NCBI GenBank assembly: GCA_944472155.2
Contig: OX235271.1
Span: 42,768,633 to 42,832,632 of the forward strand
Source of the DNA: Trichobilharzia szidati
Lineage: Eukaryota; Platyhelminthes; Trematoda; Strigeidida; Schistosomatidae
DNA length: 64,000 nucleotides
Direction: 5' to 3'
The position numbers were made by a program, and so were the translations under genes. This document shows positions 1 to 12,970 of this stretch, in pieces. Every line of letters starts with the position of its first letter. The first letter of the stretch is position 1. The notes under the pieces are model-generated. The model was not told the DNA's origin. It was given only the letters and a program-made list of their open reading frames with translations, and did not search any database.

Positions 1-530
1 TCAACAGCATTCAGCGTCAAAAATAAGATCCGGATTTTCAACTCCAATGTGAAGTCAGTGCTACTATACGGATCAGAGACTTGGCCATCGCGTCATAAAG
101 AGCATCTCAAACAAACTACAGACCTTCATTGACAGTTGTCTTCACTCAATACTCAAGATCAGATGGTCGGCGAGAAAAGATCAGCAACAGAGATCTCTGG
201 CAATGAGCGAATCAACCCAACAGGAACCGATTGTGAAACAAATAGGCATGAAGAAATGGAGGTAGATTGGCTGGCCATACTCTGAGGAAACAATCCATCA
301 AGTGACATCACTAGACAAGCCATTGCTCGAGTGGAACCCGAAAGGGAAGCGGCGAGTTGGTCGTCAGTGCAAGGGTGACTTGGAGGAGGTCGTGTTAAAA
401 GGAGATGAAAACGTGTGGACAGACTTGGAGCCAGGTGAAGACTCTAGCAGAGAACAGAACGCAATGGAGATGCACGGCTGAAGACCTATGTTCCTGTAGG
501 AATTAAAGGATACAATAATAATAATTACTT
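1..530 (+). mobile_element. RTE-like LINE fragment, 3' end of the RT ORF
   Basis: Plus-strand translation near bases 20-95 gives IRIFNSNVKSVLLYGSETW, the block near the C-terminus of RTE-clade reverse transcriptases. Downstream the frame breaks repeatedly, so this is a dead copy. It ends at about 520-530 in a short AAT-repeat tail, as RTE elements do. The 5' part lies outside the window. Subfamily not determined. Confidence 0.7.
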
Positions 531-3500
531 ATTATCAGCAGGATATTTTGGGGTGTCTCATACAAAGGTAAGTACACCAAAGCTCTCAGATCCCCGTGGT
601 ACCTCCTCGATCTTCGTCCATACCGAGTGTGGACATTTTCTTCAGATCACATCATTGCAGTTCGACTGTTCTTCGTAGGCAAAATATCTGACACAGTGTA
701 TAAAAAAGCATCCATCAGGAAGATGTTAACGCCAAACTCATGAGAAAGTTCAATTGTGGATGGCATAGTGTAATTTATTTGAGGTGACTCAACCGTTATC
801 ATTCTGGCCTGGATTTGAGTCTGCAGGTTATACAAACAGTGGACTCAAGTGGAAAATCACTTTTCTAGAGGACAGATGTGTGATTGAGAGCTGCAGTAAT
901 TTCATGTATGTGGCAGAGGGGTTAACGATCCGCGATCAACATAGTGTTCATAAATCCGCAGTCGCTACAAAGCCCTCACTTTATTCCCTTGTTGTTCCTA
1001 ACTCAGTTTGCACGCAAAATTAGACGATGGGCTGTCACATGCTGTGATTATTCTTATTTCCAGAATGTTTACAAAGTCATTCTCGACAGTGAAATTTCTC
1101 GTTACATCAATACTGGTAAGCTAGCTTCTGTTATCTGATACAAAACATTGCATGTAAGCGAACACAACTTCGCCAATGGATCTCCTGAGTGATGGAAGCT
1201 TGCGAGATTTCTTTATGAAGCTTGATAGTATCGAGTTTTCTGTCAGCTTCTGATCAGCCTAACTACATCGGGCGAAGCTGGCGTGATTCATCTCACAACC
1301 TGTACCCCAGGTTTTGATCAACGTGAGATTAGTTCTTCAGCGCAGAAATTAGGGGTTTCATTCAATGAGCAATTTATTTGGATCAACTACTGACAATGAT
1401 ACTATACATCAAGATATACTGCTTAATATGTAGATATCAACGTGTTTGAGTGAAAACCAAGATAATTCTCTTTGTGAATTCCGTTGCACAATCTGCTGCT
1501 CGGTTGAAGTTGAGGACATTCACGAAGACCAGCTCACCTATCACAATCAGAACTGTAATGCTGAGTTCTATATGGGAATGTAGTCTGATGATTGGTCAGT
1601 AATATTACTTATTTCGTAGATTATGTTCCGAAATAGGTCAATACGTTGACTGGTGGGAATTTTGATTCTTGAATTAACAATTACTCGTTCTGAACACCGT
1701 CACTTATCTCAACTGTCAAGGAGCTTAACTCTAAGTTTCTTTTATTTCCGAAGACGGTCTGAAACGACAATTTTACTGGGCACAAACTCAAAACCACAAG
1801 GACCGAGAAGAAGTTGTATTTTTCAGAAGTTAAAATCGAAACTCTGTACAAATTATATAAACAGATGTTTCACAAGAAATGTAACGTACTTTTATTCGTA
1901 TTCCTACGTCGATTGTTTCCACTCTCTCCTACAAACATCTCTTCTGATATCATAGCATCGGACAATTCATTTTAGGAAGTTGTTTAAACAACGTCAGTGT
2001 GCTAGACAGAAATTTATCAAAAATATATCGGATGAGTGTTGTTAGCTAAAGCACACACAACCTTGACCTGAAAACTGAAATATATATTTCATTCGGTACG
2101 ATGGTGATAAAATCTGAAAAAATACTTTCACATGTAACATGGTGATAATATATAATAATTAATATTTCACTGGCATTCTGGATACTCCACACAACAATGA
2201 CATTGATATTTCATTCTCAGATATTCACACCTAAGGGATGCCTGTTCACAAGCATCTTAAATGTCCTACACAAAATCTGATCGAACCTACGAGTGGGGTG
2301 AGATCATGGCATCTGGGCATAGCTGAAACATTGGGGATCAAACAATTTCAAGTCAATACTGCGCATCCGAGAGAAGTATGATAAACATTTCTCACTAGTC
2401 TGACCTACACAAACACTCCATTTTCTCGATACTTACTATCTCATGATATTGCTTATCCGAAACTCCTGTTTATATTTTATTATCATCATAACGCTTTCAT
2501 TCCCTATATGTTTTGCACAACCCTGACTTTGTTTTACGTTATAATTCGGCTCTTGGTCAGAAATAGATCTGGAACTTTCCCGCTCCTTCTCTGTATATTC
2601 GTGGATGCACGGCCTAATTGATGACTCTGTCAGAAGGACAATTCCTTTTTAATAATACTAATAGCTTTATTCAAAACAGCAATTTTCATACAATTATGGA
2701 ATATTCAGCATGCAGTACAATATTGTATCTAATTTTATCCCTACATAGAACTAGGGAATATAACTAAGCATGGTATCAACATTATCAATATTTTCAAATT
2801 ATAATGTGAGTATGAAATTGAAATTGAAGTGGAAACATTAACAGCAGTATAACAATGAAAGGAAGAATGCAAAAGGCCGTTTACTTTGTGTTTCCGAGTA
2901 AGTTAGTAGTGTCACATCCAATACACTTTTCTCAATACACAAATGTGTGCCTGTCAAATAAGGTATTGTAGAGTTGTGATACATTGTCATCCGAGCATAA
3001 AGTATTCTATAGTTGCTTGTAGCATTACCTGGTGAGATACAAAGAGAGCGTTTTGTATGGATAGGTTGCTCAGGGTCTGACAGGATAATATTCTCTCTAA
3101 TTCCTTGAATAAGGCCACGTATCTATCTATCTACAACAATAATGACGATTTGGTTTAGCAATACCTCACTCCACCTACTGACAGCATCAGGTGCCCCTCG
3201 CTGCAACCATCTTTTCGCTTTCCCCACGATTTGAAGTGTACATCCCATCTAATATATAATAATACTATAAAATCTATGGTGTTTGTGCATGAATATTCAA
3301 TGCTTGTTGAAGACTATGAAACGTAGTGGCATGAACGAGACATAACCGGTGGAAACAATGTCGATGAATATGCATTGCAAAAGAGGATACAGTGTACGTA
3401 TTTCAGCTTTTAAATGAAACACCATTTAAAACATCAACAGGCTTAGTATTTATAGGTGGCTTTACTAGTGGTCAGTGTGATTGGTTGTTTCTAATGTCCC

Positions 3501-3600
3501 GAATTCGCCCAAACTAAATACCAATTAAGCTACGGACATCGATGCAAGTGAAGTAAGTGACAGCGAGTGTCTCAGAAAAAGGATGCAGTAAGTTTTATAA
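531..3600. other. Region without supported genes
   Basis: AT-rich sequence with only short open frames lacking splice or family support. Around 2650-3130 the minus strand resembles a 3' untranslated tail, with an AATAAA signal at the complement of about 2666-2671. It may be the 3' end of another LINE, but no coding block confirms this. Confidence 0.4.
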
Positions 3601-3639
3601 ACATGCAAAAGATGACTAAACCTCGCAGTAATCATTATA

Positions 3640-3960
3640 CTACTTTGATATATTACTATTATTATTATTCTCTTCGGTTCCAAGTGGAACACAGAGCTTC
3701 AGTGGTACGTCTCGATTTCATCTTGTTCTCTGCACTCCTCTATACCTGGCTCCACGATTGTCCATATGGTGTCATCTCCTCTTCACACGATCTCCTCCAT
3801 ATCACCCTTGGGTCAATTGTCAGAATTCTTCTTCACCGCATAACCTTTCTGGATATTCGATCGTCAGTATGGAGCATAGGAAGCGGTTGATAATGGTCTG
3901 CAGTGGCCTGCTGAGAATGCTTTTGGTGACGCGTCATGTTTTCAAGCCATATTCAATCAC
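3640..3960 (-). mobile_element. RTE-like LINE 3'-end fragment
   Basis: Starts with an ATT repeat followed by TTCGGTTCCAAGTGGAACA. Related openings occur at about 4690, 13430, 16030 and 24625. In those copies this is the 3' terminus of a minus-strand RTE-like element, so this is a truncated copy in the same orientation. No intact coding remains. Confidence 0.55.
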
Positions 3961-4192
3961 TAACTGACTTCCCATTAGTAGTGAAAATTCAAATATTGAT
4001 TTTTATGTTGGGTGCAACAGATTTACACACTGACTTCAGATTCACGAATGTCTGTCTCACTTTCCTCATCCTGTCTGTCTTTGACGTGCTCATCGCTTTC
4101 GCCTTTAGTTAAAACAATCCCGCCTAGTTAAGTGAAAGAAGTGAGAGAATCCATTCACTCTATTCTCCATTCACTGGTGAATATCGCTTATC

Positions 4193-4212
4193 GTTGTTGT
4201 TGTTGTTGTTAT
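4193..4212. repeat. (GTT)n microsatellite
   Basis: Direct run of GTT trinucleotides in sequence that is otherwise unassigned. Confidence 0.9.
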
Positions 4213-4529
4213 TCAAGTATTTCATCACCGCATTCTGTTCATTAGCATACTCATACTCCATTATAAGTGCATATTTCTATATTTCTTCTACAATATTTCA
4301 CAAAACCTGAATGCTCTTCATTGATTTCCATGAGAAAATAATTTTCTACTCTTTGCATACAATCATAGACAAAGTAAACTCACAGATTCACTTCTAGGTC
4401 ACACAAATACTTGCAAGAATTTGTTATTGTTGCCAGCATTATTATCATTACTATTTCTATGATCACACTGACCAACTTGAATAAGTGCATACATATGTGT
4501 GTGCGGTAGAGGCTTCTGAGTATCTCTGC

Positions 4530-4546
4530 CTCACACACACACACGC
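4530..4546. repeat. (CA)n microsatellite
   Basis: Short uninterrupted CA dinucleotide run. Confidence 0.9.
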
Positions 4547-4686
4547 TTACTTGTGTGCATTCCACTGCTTAAAATAGATGGCCTAACTTAATGTTCTTAC
4601 ACTTTGTGCACATAGAAAAAGTACTATTGTTTTATTGTGTAAATGCAGTACATATTGAAATATGGAGATATACATTACTATACTTA

Positions 4687-4960
4687 TTATAATTGCTCCG
4701 TCGGATTCCAAGTGGAAAATAGGGTTTCAACACCACATCACTTCGTCCTATTCTCTGCGGTCCTATTCAGCTAGCCTCATAGTTTTTTTCAACTGATGTC
4801 AGAGTGGTTGAATTCCTTCATGCCTCTCATGCCTTCACTTCGTCGCTTGTTGCCACTTCCCATATCTCCACTATAGGCATTGCGTCATTTCAAAGATTCT
4901 GTGGCTAATCTCGCTCTCTCCATCTGACTACATAACATTTTAATACTTTCACCCTGTCCT
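4687..4960 (-). mobile_element. RTE-like LINE 3' fragment, inverted partner of 4980-5735
   Basis: Its sequence around 4727-4780 is close to the reverse complement of about 5625-5685, which contains GAATAGGATCGCAGAGAATG. The two therefore form an inverted pair of 5'-truncated copies from one subfamily. No open frame survives. Confidence 0.6.
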
Positions 4961-4979
4961 ACCCTCTTCATTCAGAAAT

Positions 4980-5745
4980 GTGTGAAGAAGCGTGGAAAAT
5001 TAGCGAACCAAGAACAACAACAACAACAACCAGCATCAATCACTATGAACGGAATAAATTTGAAAGAGGTCACATCCTTCGATCATCTGGGCAACATCGT
5101 CTCAGCTGTAGTGACAGCACGGATGACGATGACGAAACAAGTCAGGATCAGAAAGGCATGAGGGGATTTCCCCACTCTGAAATCAGTTTATAAATCTACA
5201 CTCAGCACAAACGGAAAAATTCGGATTTTCAGCACCGAAGTTGATCAGTCGGTTCTTCTATATGGGTCAGAAACTTACACCTCATGTCACAAAAACCGTT
5301 TCCAACATGTCAACGCAGACACTTATCAACAGCTAACTTCGCTGGCTCCATAGTCAAGATCATATATAGCCAGACAGAAGGAATTGGCAACAAGAAACTC
5401 AGGGAAACAACCAGTCAAGCTTGTCCTGCTCAGCAAATATGCAGAAGACTACAGAAATGGACTAGACACGCGTTGAGGAGACCACTGAGTGACATCACGC
5501 AACAGGCCATTAGTCGAGTGGAACGCTAATGGCGAATGACGAGTTTTTGACGAGTCCAGGTTTGAAATGCAGAAGACCATGCGAGGAGGAGATCACAGAT
5601 TATAGGCAACTGACGGACCAGCTGGATATGACCAGCTGAATAGGATCGCAGAGAATGGGACGAAGTGATGTGGTGACTAAACACAGTTTGTCACTCGTAA
5701 TCCACTGGAACAGACATCATACAAATAATAATACTACACATATTT
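4980..5745 (+). mobile_element. RTE-like LINE fragment, C-terminal RT
   Basis: The plus strand encodes the broken equivalents of the RTE C-terminal blocks: a FDHLGNIVSA-like segment near 5080-5105 and VLLYGSETY near 5250-5280, with stops and frameshifts between them. It ends near 5740 in an AAT-rich tail. It is a dead 5'-truncated copy, head-to-head with 4687-4960. Confidence 0.65.
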
Positions 5746-7330
5746 ATTTATATTTCTATATGTATTGAATTTACACAGCCTTAACTCAGTCTTCATTCTT
5801 GTTTTAATTTGACAACCACTCACTGGAAACCACTTTACTGAATTCACATACGCCTGGATTTTTCATCCAAATAGCGTGTCGAGTTCATTCACCTGCTATA
5901 ACAGGTGGAAACATCACAGATTCGCATTTAATGGAAACCTTGAATGGTAAGTCATCTCAGGCGCCATGCATCAACCTATCAGTGACGTCGACGCCCGAGA
6001 GTGAGACGACTACATAACCACCCAGGATATACTTCGCCTTAGCATGACTATAAAACAATCCAAATCACAAATTAAAACGTGTGTTACCAGTATATTTTTA
6101 TCAGGGAAAGGGTTTGTGAAAACTCGATGTATCACTGATGTAGTTGTGAAGTCGCGAAATACAACTGACAGACAACACGATGTAGATTGTGTGTCGTGAG
6201 TTACTGTGATAATTAGTATGGCAGTGGAGAAGTCTTAACAGTCTGTGAACGTGAAGTGTGTACTATTCGTTGCATTTGTGCACAGTTGAAACAAACCAAG
6301 TCTCAATGTGCAAAATAACCGCTAATATATAATAAACAGAAAGACTGATAGATTTTCACTAGTTACACGTGGCGTGATGCTGACCTGAAATAACGCAAAT
6401 ATTTCTTCTTTCTATAAATAAAACCACGCGACAACAGAAAACACGATTCAAGAATTCTTTTCTTGTGTAGGCTGGTGATCATTTATCATAATCACTATTC
6501 AACTAGCATACCATATTCTCAAATAATCGCGCGTGCACTCTTCACTCTATCTCTCTGAGAAATACACTGATATCCTGAATGGAAGAACGAGCGAGGATTC
6601 GTGAAATCATCTCGCTTAGCTTCACACTGAACCCTTGAATATCACTTCAGAAAATCGATGCAGTCAGGTGATTGATACACCAATGACGGTGAGTATGGTG
6701 GTTGTAGGTGATAATAGGTGTCGACAAATAATCAGTTTTATGGAAGATTTCGGATACATTTGTGTAGAATGTCATCCGCTCCTCAGTATTGGAGACATCG
6801 ATTACACGCATTCGTATATTTGTGGTTGTCTGATTGAAATCACCGATACAATAGGACCGCTCGTTGGTTTTGATCACTCGAGCCTGTTGGTTTACGGACA
6901 GCTGACATGGACTCTTCTTACAAATTTGCTTAGTTCCACTGGATACGAATGCCATTTAGAATGTCATCTGCTAAACACGAACCACCAAGAAGCCAGTGAT
7001 TGAAGAATTTGTTATGCGCCTTTTTCGTATTAGTTTCCAATGTCACCCAATATTCAGTGTAATCGGTCTCCCCAATACTAGATATTCAATCTGAATATGG
7101 ACTAGAATGGTGACTGACTTAAAGTCAGTTCCGCAAGCTGAATTCAGAGCATGAGTGTTACTCAGTTGTATTTCTGCACCAATAAATAGCATATTCGAAT
7201 CTATCTCAGAGTGTGAATGAGTTCATTGATTAGTAGACACTCTACCGAATGGACCGATCCGCTCAATTGTGATTTATTCATGGCGAACTTCTCAAAATTC
7301 GGCCTGGCTTAAATAGTAATTTCCACCAAC
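5746..7330. other. Region without supported genes
   Basis: Both strands are open over about 6640-7003 (plus frame 122 codons, minus frame 102 codons). No recognised motif or paired splice signal separates them, so neither is called. The rest is AT-rich with only short frames. Confidence 0.4.
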
Positions 7331-8980
7331 TTGCATTTTGCCTCGATTTGCTCATGTATATTTGTTCCGACCAATCACGTCTATCTTCATATTCTGTTAT
7401 TTACAGTCGCGTAGTTCTGAAATCTCTCCAACCTGTTGTTCGTAGTCATTTTCAAAAATTGAGGTTGAATCATCACGGTGGTCGGGAGCAAGCAAATGAA
7501 CTTAAAGAGATTAAACATATGACTGTCCGCGAGTTTGTTATCACGAACTGCATGTCTGTGATTTTAACAAATTGGACTATCTCCAGTCTCCAATATCCTC
7601 GAATTGGCATCAAAATACTGGTGTTTTAGTTGTATCGGAGACTTGGTTCCACCACTAGTATGAAAATAATCTGATATAATTAAATGGATGCAGAGCTTTC
7701 CGCCAGAATCGACATAGTTCAAAGAAAAAGCATGGCGGAGGGGTAGCCACTTGTTTCAATTCAAAGTGGTCAACACTCAACCATGGATGATTTTTTCCAA
7801 CGACAATATAGACTGTATCACTGTCAGGTGTCGTCTGAATGACTGCATTTTTTGTCCATACTTTTGGAAATTCGTCGTCAATATTCTGTGAGAACTTCAA
7901 TTCTCACGATCACATCTTTCTCATATCACGTCTTCATGAGAATCTGGCCAAATTCAACACTCGTCTGGACAAAACCCTAGACTTGCCTTTTTCAAATGAT
8001 CGTGACATATGCGGGGTGCGAAAGAGAGCTTCATCGCTGAATTCTCGCCACTGCATTATTCGTGTTTTACCGGAAGTGTATGGCAAGTTACACAGAAGTG
8101 AATTTGATCGCCTAACAAGGAAAATCCACTGACGATCTCATACACATGACAATATTCTGGCACTTAGGTCTATTTTGCATGACACTGACTGGTACCTAGT
8201 CGCTGTTGAAGTTTCAGACGTTGCTGTCTCTAATATCACCTTCCATCTCGGTGTTTTTACTGAAACACTCACTGTTCACGAGATTCAATGGGACCTGTTC
8301 TGCACAGCTAAACACGCTTAGAAGAGAAAAAGCGAAACTGTTTAGATCACATGATAATGCAGGTGTTCGAAAAGTAAATCTCTGATAAGGGCCGAAATAC
8401 ACAGACCAAATGGGATAGATAATGAATATATTTTATCACGTAGGAATGCTGAAACATATGGGAACTTTTAAATCAACTCACCAGCTGAAAACGAGTTTCA
8501 TTTGATGAATATCCTCATGTAAATGCCTTTAATAGATCTTTTATAATGCGACACATACAAACAAAATAACATATATATTTGTGATTGTACAGCTAAGAAG
8601 ATAAAATTCGCCAAAAAGAGACTCTTCGCTGAACTACGTGTTTTGTTTTCACAAGCTAATATGACTCGACCTGATGTCTCTGGTATCATAAATGATAATT
8701 TCTCTGATTTTAATGGAAAGGATGTATTTCCAAGTCTGAATCCATAAATCCGTCACAGAATCTAGGTTCTGATGGCGTACCAAGCATTTTTCTTCGAAAA
8801 TATGCTGATATTTTGTATCGTCCTTTCACACAAATCTTTAATGCGTCATTCCACAAGGATACAGAACCTGTTGCTTCGAGAGAAATAAAGGGAGTGTCTC
8901 TACCAAACTCATCATCTTCTGAATCAAGTTTAAAAATTAGGCCAATCAGGATCACTTCTCTATTTTTAAACTGTTGTTAG
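7330..8980 (+). mobile_element. CR1-like LINE, degenerate endonuclease and RT
   Basis: The plus strand carries, in broken frames, an endonuclease-like stretch (GVATCFNSKW near 7740-7770). About 1 kb downstream is the start of an RT domain: KYADILYRPFTQIFNASFH near 8800-8855, then a PIRITSLFL-like block near 8940-8970. This order fits the single large ORF of CR1-clade LINEs, to which schistosome SR1 belongs. Many stops and frameshifts show an old dead copy. The catalytic RT core is absent. Confidence 0.6.
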
Positions 8981-9069
8981 TGAATTTCCTATATGTTCCT
9001 GGATTTTGGTGTATGAACGTGTTGTCTTATCATTTGCCGGTGTGGATGAATACTAGCGTAAATATTATT

Positions 9070-9411
9070 TCATCCACTGTCTGAAAAGAGACTAATGTTC
9101 CTTTTTTTGTGGATTGGTACGTCCAATATTTCCACCTTCAAACCCCGAAGTGTTGCTTTAGACCCATTTTGAAATTTGAGCTGGACGAACATCTTTTGAA
9201 TGCAAAGTTTTGGTTTAATAGTCCGAATGCCTATCGCCTTAGGTGTGTGCAGTAGACGAATACGAAGTTTATTGGAAAGATTCGGTGGGATACGATGAAT
9301 TACTTTGAAAGCCCTCGTTTTCTCCACTACATGTCCAATATCACTTAAATGTGACGAAATTGAGCTACGGTAATAATTATACACAATGGAATTTTCAGGG
9401 TTTTTAGACAC
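9070..9411 (-). mobile_element. Penelope-like element, C-terminal fragment
   Basis: Minus-strand open frame of 113 codons. It contains SSISSHLSDIGH, then RIRLLHTPKAIGIRTIKPKL and CIQKMFVQL. The Penelope-like ORF at 27020-28168 ends with the same layout (SSIAKHLLMSG ... ALWINHIQAKLCVQK), as does the fragment at 42546-42775. This is the segment after the GIY-YIG domain. RT and endonuclease are missing, so it is a truncated copy, of a lineage different from the 27-kb element. Confidence 0.6.
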
Positions 9412-9639
9412 ACTGCAACAATTTAGCTCCTTTTATAAATATGTACGTACAGGATATTCAGAATGGTAATAATAATATTCATAACGATACCTCTATAAAA
9501 GAAATGTTTGTGAAAACATAACGGAGTATTCACAGAAAGTTTCGTAGATAATGCGTGTATTAATAATCTTTGCTTCCCTTTGCAGTTCAGATTACTGATT
9601 TAGAAAGTTTGCAACTTCTTTTCTGACATTTGGCTCTTT

Positions 9640-11150
9640 ACACAAATCCCGTGTTAAATATGGTGGTGTGGTAGAATCTCTATATTAAGTAGCTGTTCGA
9701 GCGTAAATTCTTGAGAGGCTTCTTCTCATTTCGCCCGAAGATAAAGCTGAGAATAAAGACGATGTTTAGTTTCAGACAAGATAACTTTAGCCAAATGCTT
9801 GCAAGGTTTCGAGTGCCAATTGACAACATTGTCAGTTGGAGGCGTCAAAGGCACGCCACTAAGCCTTCTTATAATCTTCAGTGTTCTACGTAATATGGCA
9901 TAGTCGTTTTCGAGAAGTCCGGCGAAGAATAATGGCGTACACTAAAGGATTATGAGTAGAGTACATGAATTAACAAACTGTGAGAGGAGAGGTTGAGTTA
10001 TGCCAGCGGAAATCTCTTATCTGAAGCTGAAACCAATAATATGATATTTAGACGGATATGGTTTAGGACCATTAAGGTGAGACCATTTGTCAACTACAGA
10101 CAAAAATCTATTCATATAAGCACAATCCGGAGCAGAATTCCTTCGGACGGAAATGCTTAAATCATCGTCATATTTAATGAAGTTAGCTTTAAAAGAGTAT
10201 GGAAGGTCATTCGTTCGCCATCTTGAAACGATCAGTCATCGTCATCAGTGTTGTCATCCGCACAGACGTGGCTATCCATTAATCCACATGTCTTACGCCG
10301 AAATTATGTTAGTCCCAGTCTATTCGAATGGATGAAAGTCAATGGTTAGTCTACTGAAGACGAGTTTGCTGTGTGTGACAGTGTCTTGGAGTCAAAAGGT
10401 AATCGATGAACTGATTGACACGAATGAAAGGCTTTCACGATTCGACCTGCTATATGAATGTTACTATTCATAGTGTGAATTACTCAGTGATGTCACTTGT
10501 TCGGTCAGATACGTATTGCTTTTGATAGTCATCTACATTGAGCGATACGATATCATGGGCGTGGTAGCATTGAGATTTGAAGATATAGATGATGGAAGGA
10601 AATCATTGAATAGACTCTACGACGGATTTCCAACTTCGAATTGTCAACGTGAGAGGAGTTGAAGGCATACTCTTGTAAGTCCTGCAATTCTTCAGAGGCA
10701 GAACGTTGAGGCATTGTTGAGAAAGATTGGTGTTTTACCTTTAGATATATATGTGCTGTATAAACTGAGTTGTTACCTGCTTCCATACTCTCAATTTTTA
10801 TATTTTGAATTTCGTTGTATCGAATAGGTCGTGTTGTAATTTCATTTTGATTACTTCCATAGTTGCTTCGTGTCTTCTTCAAATTATGCCGGGATTGACT
10901 TATGTTGAAGACATCGTATGAGATTTGAAACGGCGTGGATGATTAGGCTGAGGATTGGATGATGCGGATAAAGAAGCATCCAACATATCCATGAAGACAA
11001 TGATTCTTAGTGGTATGGTCCATAACGAGTGAAGAGGCGATGTGATTACCGATAGCTATTCCACACGCCAAGGAGAGAGAGAAAGAGCACAGGTGTGATG
11101 TGGGCATGCTTAGTGTTTGTTGGCTGTTTGACTTTCCTGTCCGTTTCATT
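9640..11150 (-). pseudogene. Possible rhodopsin-like GPCR pseudogene
   Basis: On the minus strand near 9895-9975 a frame reads MYSTHNPLVYAIILRRTSRK. This has the NPxxY motif of a seventh transmembrane helix followed by a basic start of a C-terminal tail. Upstream (10553-10945) is an open, polar, Ser/Asn/Lys-rich stretch of about 130 codons that could be a long third intracellular loop. Further upstream (10943-11149) is a hydrophobic frame. In-frame stops separate the pieces, so if real it is a pseudogene or poorly resolved exons. The identification rests on one short motif; a chance match is possible. Confidence 0.25.
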
Positions 11151-11350
11151 TATTTTTATTTTTATTTTGATTTACAGCTTGATTCCACATCGTACTTTTC
11201 AGTACAAGTATGGAATTTTCAGCATGGATATCGGTAGCCCGAATTCAGGCCGACCATAGATATCGGGTGTGCGCCGGCAGGGGATCGAACCCCGGACCAT
11301 GTGCATGGTCGGCGGGAGTCCTAACCACTGTGCCGAGTGCTGGTTGGCGG
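11146..11350 (-). mobile_element. tRNA-derived SINE, minus orientation
   Basis: Read on the minus strand it has an A-box-like GTGGTTAGGACTC, a B-box GGTTCGATCCC, then a tRNA-unrelated body containing ATATCTATGGTCGGCCTGAA, and an A-rich AAATA-repeat tail. Related copies lie at 32424, 42776, 48572, 50131 and 55930. The internal boxes are those of an RNA polymerase III promoter of tRNA type. Confidence 0.8.
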
Positions 11351-12000
11351 AGGTTACCCATTGGCAGAATAATAATTCTGATTTATTCTGAAATTTTCAT
11401 CTCACATTCCACCATCACTCTCTCCTGCATTAGCTTGTAGATGGATTCCATAAAAAGCCATCAGTAGCCCTACCTCATCTTACTTACTTAGACAGCTTCA
11501 CAGCATTCTTTCAACCTCACTTTCAGAAGGTTTTGAGTGTTTCCACACATATCATTCCCACATGAAACTAAATAGTTTTCTTCAGCTATGTTCTCTCTTG
11601 TGGCTTCTTCGACGAAGACACTTGTTTCTTTTTTGTTCCTTCATTTTCTAGGTGTTGTTCTTGAGTTGTCGTCTATCTCCATCTGATTGGCACCCTTCCA
11701 ATTTGAACTTGCTAGCTCCTCAAACTACATGATATATTGAGTTCACATCGATTAAGCTTCTGTATTTTGATTTTAATGGGCCTCGTTTCGTCTTCCCTGA
11801 ACAACATTGAGGTGCAGTCTATATGAGAACCGATACGTGTTTTTCAGGTGAGATTCATTTTGGTTTGTGAATATGTTGATATCAGGAGAGTCTGTGGACA
11901 CAGACTCAGACTGAACTAGAGATAAATGAAGCAAATTATCAAGCCACTCCACCTAACTGATAAAAATGATTTTGCACTAAGGCAGGTGCTGAGGTCTACA
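11351..12000. other. Region without supported genes
   Basis: No family motif, RNA gene or splice-flanked frame recognised. Confidence 0.4.
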
Positions 12001-12360
12001 TTTAACAGTCATACAGTCAATTTTATCATTTGAGAATTTAAAGCAGACGTTGTTGACAAAAGACCACTGAGATTAATGAAGGTGGAGAAACCACCGCCTC
12101 GCTTCTTGCTTGAACTGCTTCGGTTTTTCCTGTACAAAGTGAAACCATCTAGGGAGACTAAACTGTCATCATATGACTCGTGGAGCCAGGCTACTTGAAG
12201 CGTTATTACGCATGTGTTACAATGAATATTTGAAGATAATAAAGCAAGCAAGTAGTCAATCTTGTTCGACAATGATCTGCAATTTCTGCTCATAATGACA
12301 AGAACAGTCATCTCATGCATCGGAGTACGCTTCAAGGCTCGTTGACAGCCAGCCACCATG
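12000..12360 (-). mobile_element. CR1-like LINE, endonuclease-domain fragment
   Basis: Minus-strand frame of 116 codons with the order RNCRSLSNKIDYL, WLHESYDDSL, FTLYRKNRSSS and RGGGFSTFIN. These match the N-terminal endonuclease of CR1-type LINE ORFs, where a search-by-eye block (RS..NK...L) is followed by a GGG-hydrophobic strand. RT is absent; a truncated copy. Confidence 0.6.
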
Positions 12361-12900
12361 ATGCTTTTCTTTTTTCTTCATTAGCAAATCTGAAGTTATC
12401 AGTTTGATATCATTTTAAATAATCGCGAGAGTCAGTAATACGATTTTGACACATAAGTCAATCATTCAAACAAAATAAATCCGAAAATCAGATGCAACAT
12501 ACATAATGGAACATTTTGGTAGCCCATGGTCGAAATAGTCATGGAGGAAGACCAGCATGAGAAAACTGAAGTAGTCGCATTGGCTGAACCCGTATAGTCA
12601 AGTAGCTTGTCCCTTAAAGATGGATAGTTTCGAATTCCACCTGAAGCATTAAAGCCATTTGGGAATCAGCAACTGAACGTAGCTACTAGCATTGGGTAGT
12701 TTGTGTGATACGCAATATTTTCATTGTGTGTAGATAAAAGAAAATTGTTGAGCTAGAAAAGCATAGCTTTCAGTCCAATCATAAATTATGAAAACAAGAA
12801 TATCTGATGCATACTGAACAGACAAAACCAATCACGAAAGATAATTTTACCTCCATAAATAACCAACAAGATATACACCATATCAACCAATCATCAGCCT
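12361..12900. other. Upstream flank of the micro-exon gene
   Basis: No coding sequence recognised. Contains whatever distal promoter the gene at 12971 uses; no specific factor site can be supported by eye. Confidence 0.35.
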
Positions 12901-12904
12901 GTCA

Positions 12905-12938
12905 TATAAAATCACTGAATGTTAGCAAAGGTATAAAA
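12905..12938 (+). promoter_or_regulatory. Two TATA-box candidates for the micro-exon gene
   Basis: TATAAAA occurs at 12905-12911 and again at 12932-12938, 66 and 39 bp before the chosen ATG. The first would place transcription start near 12935 and leave a leader of about 35 nt. The second would leave only about 10 nt. This is positional inference; no transcript data. Confidence 0.45.
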
Positions 12939-12970
12939 TGGTCGTGACTGAGAGCAAGCAACAGAAAAAT

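Noticed and set aside
6635..7003. 122-codon plus-strand gene
   Set aside because: The minus strand is equally open over the same span, there is no motif, and a donor-like GTGAGT lies inside; not decidable.
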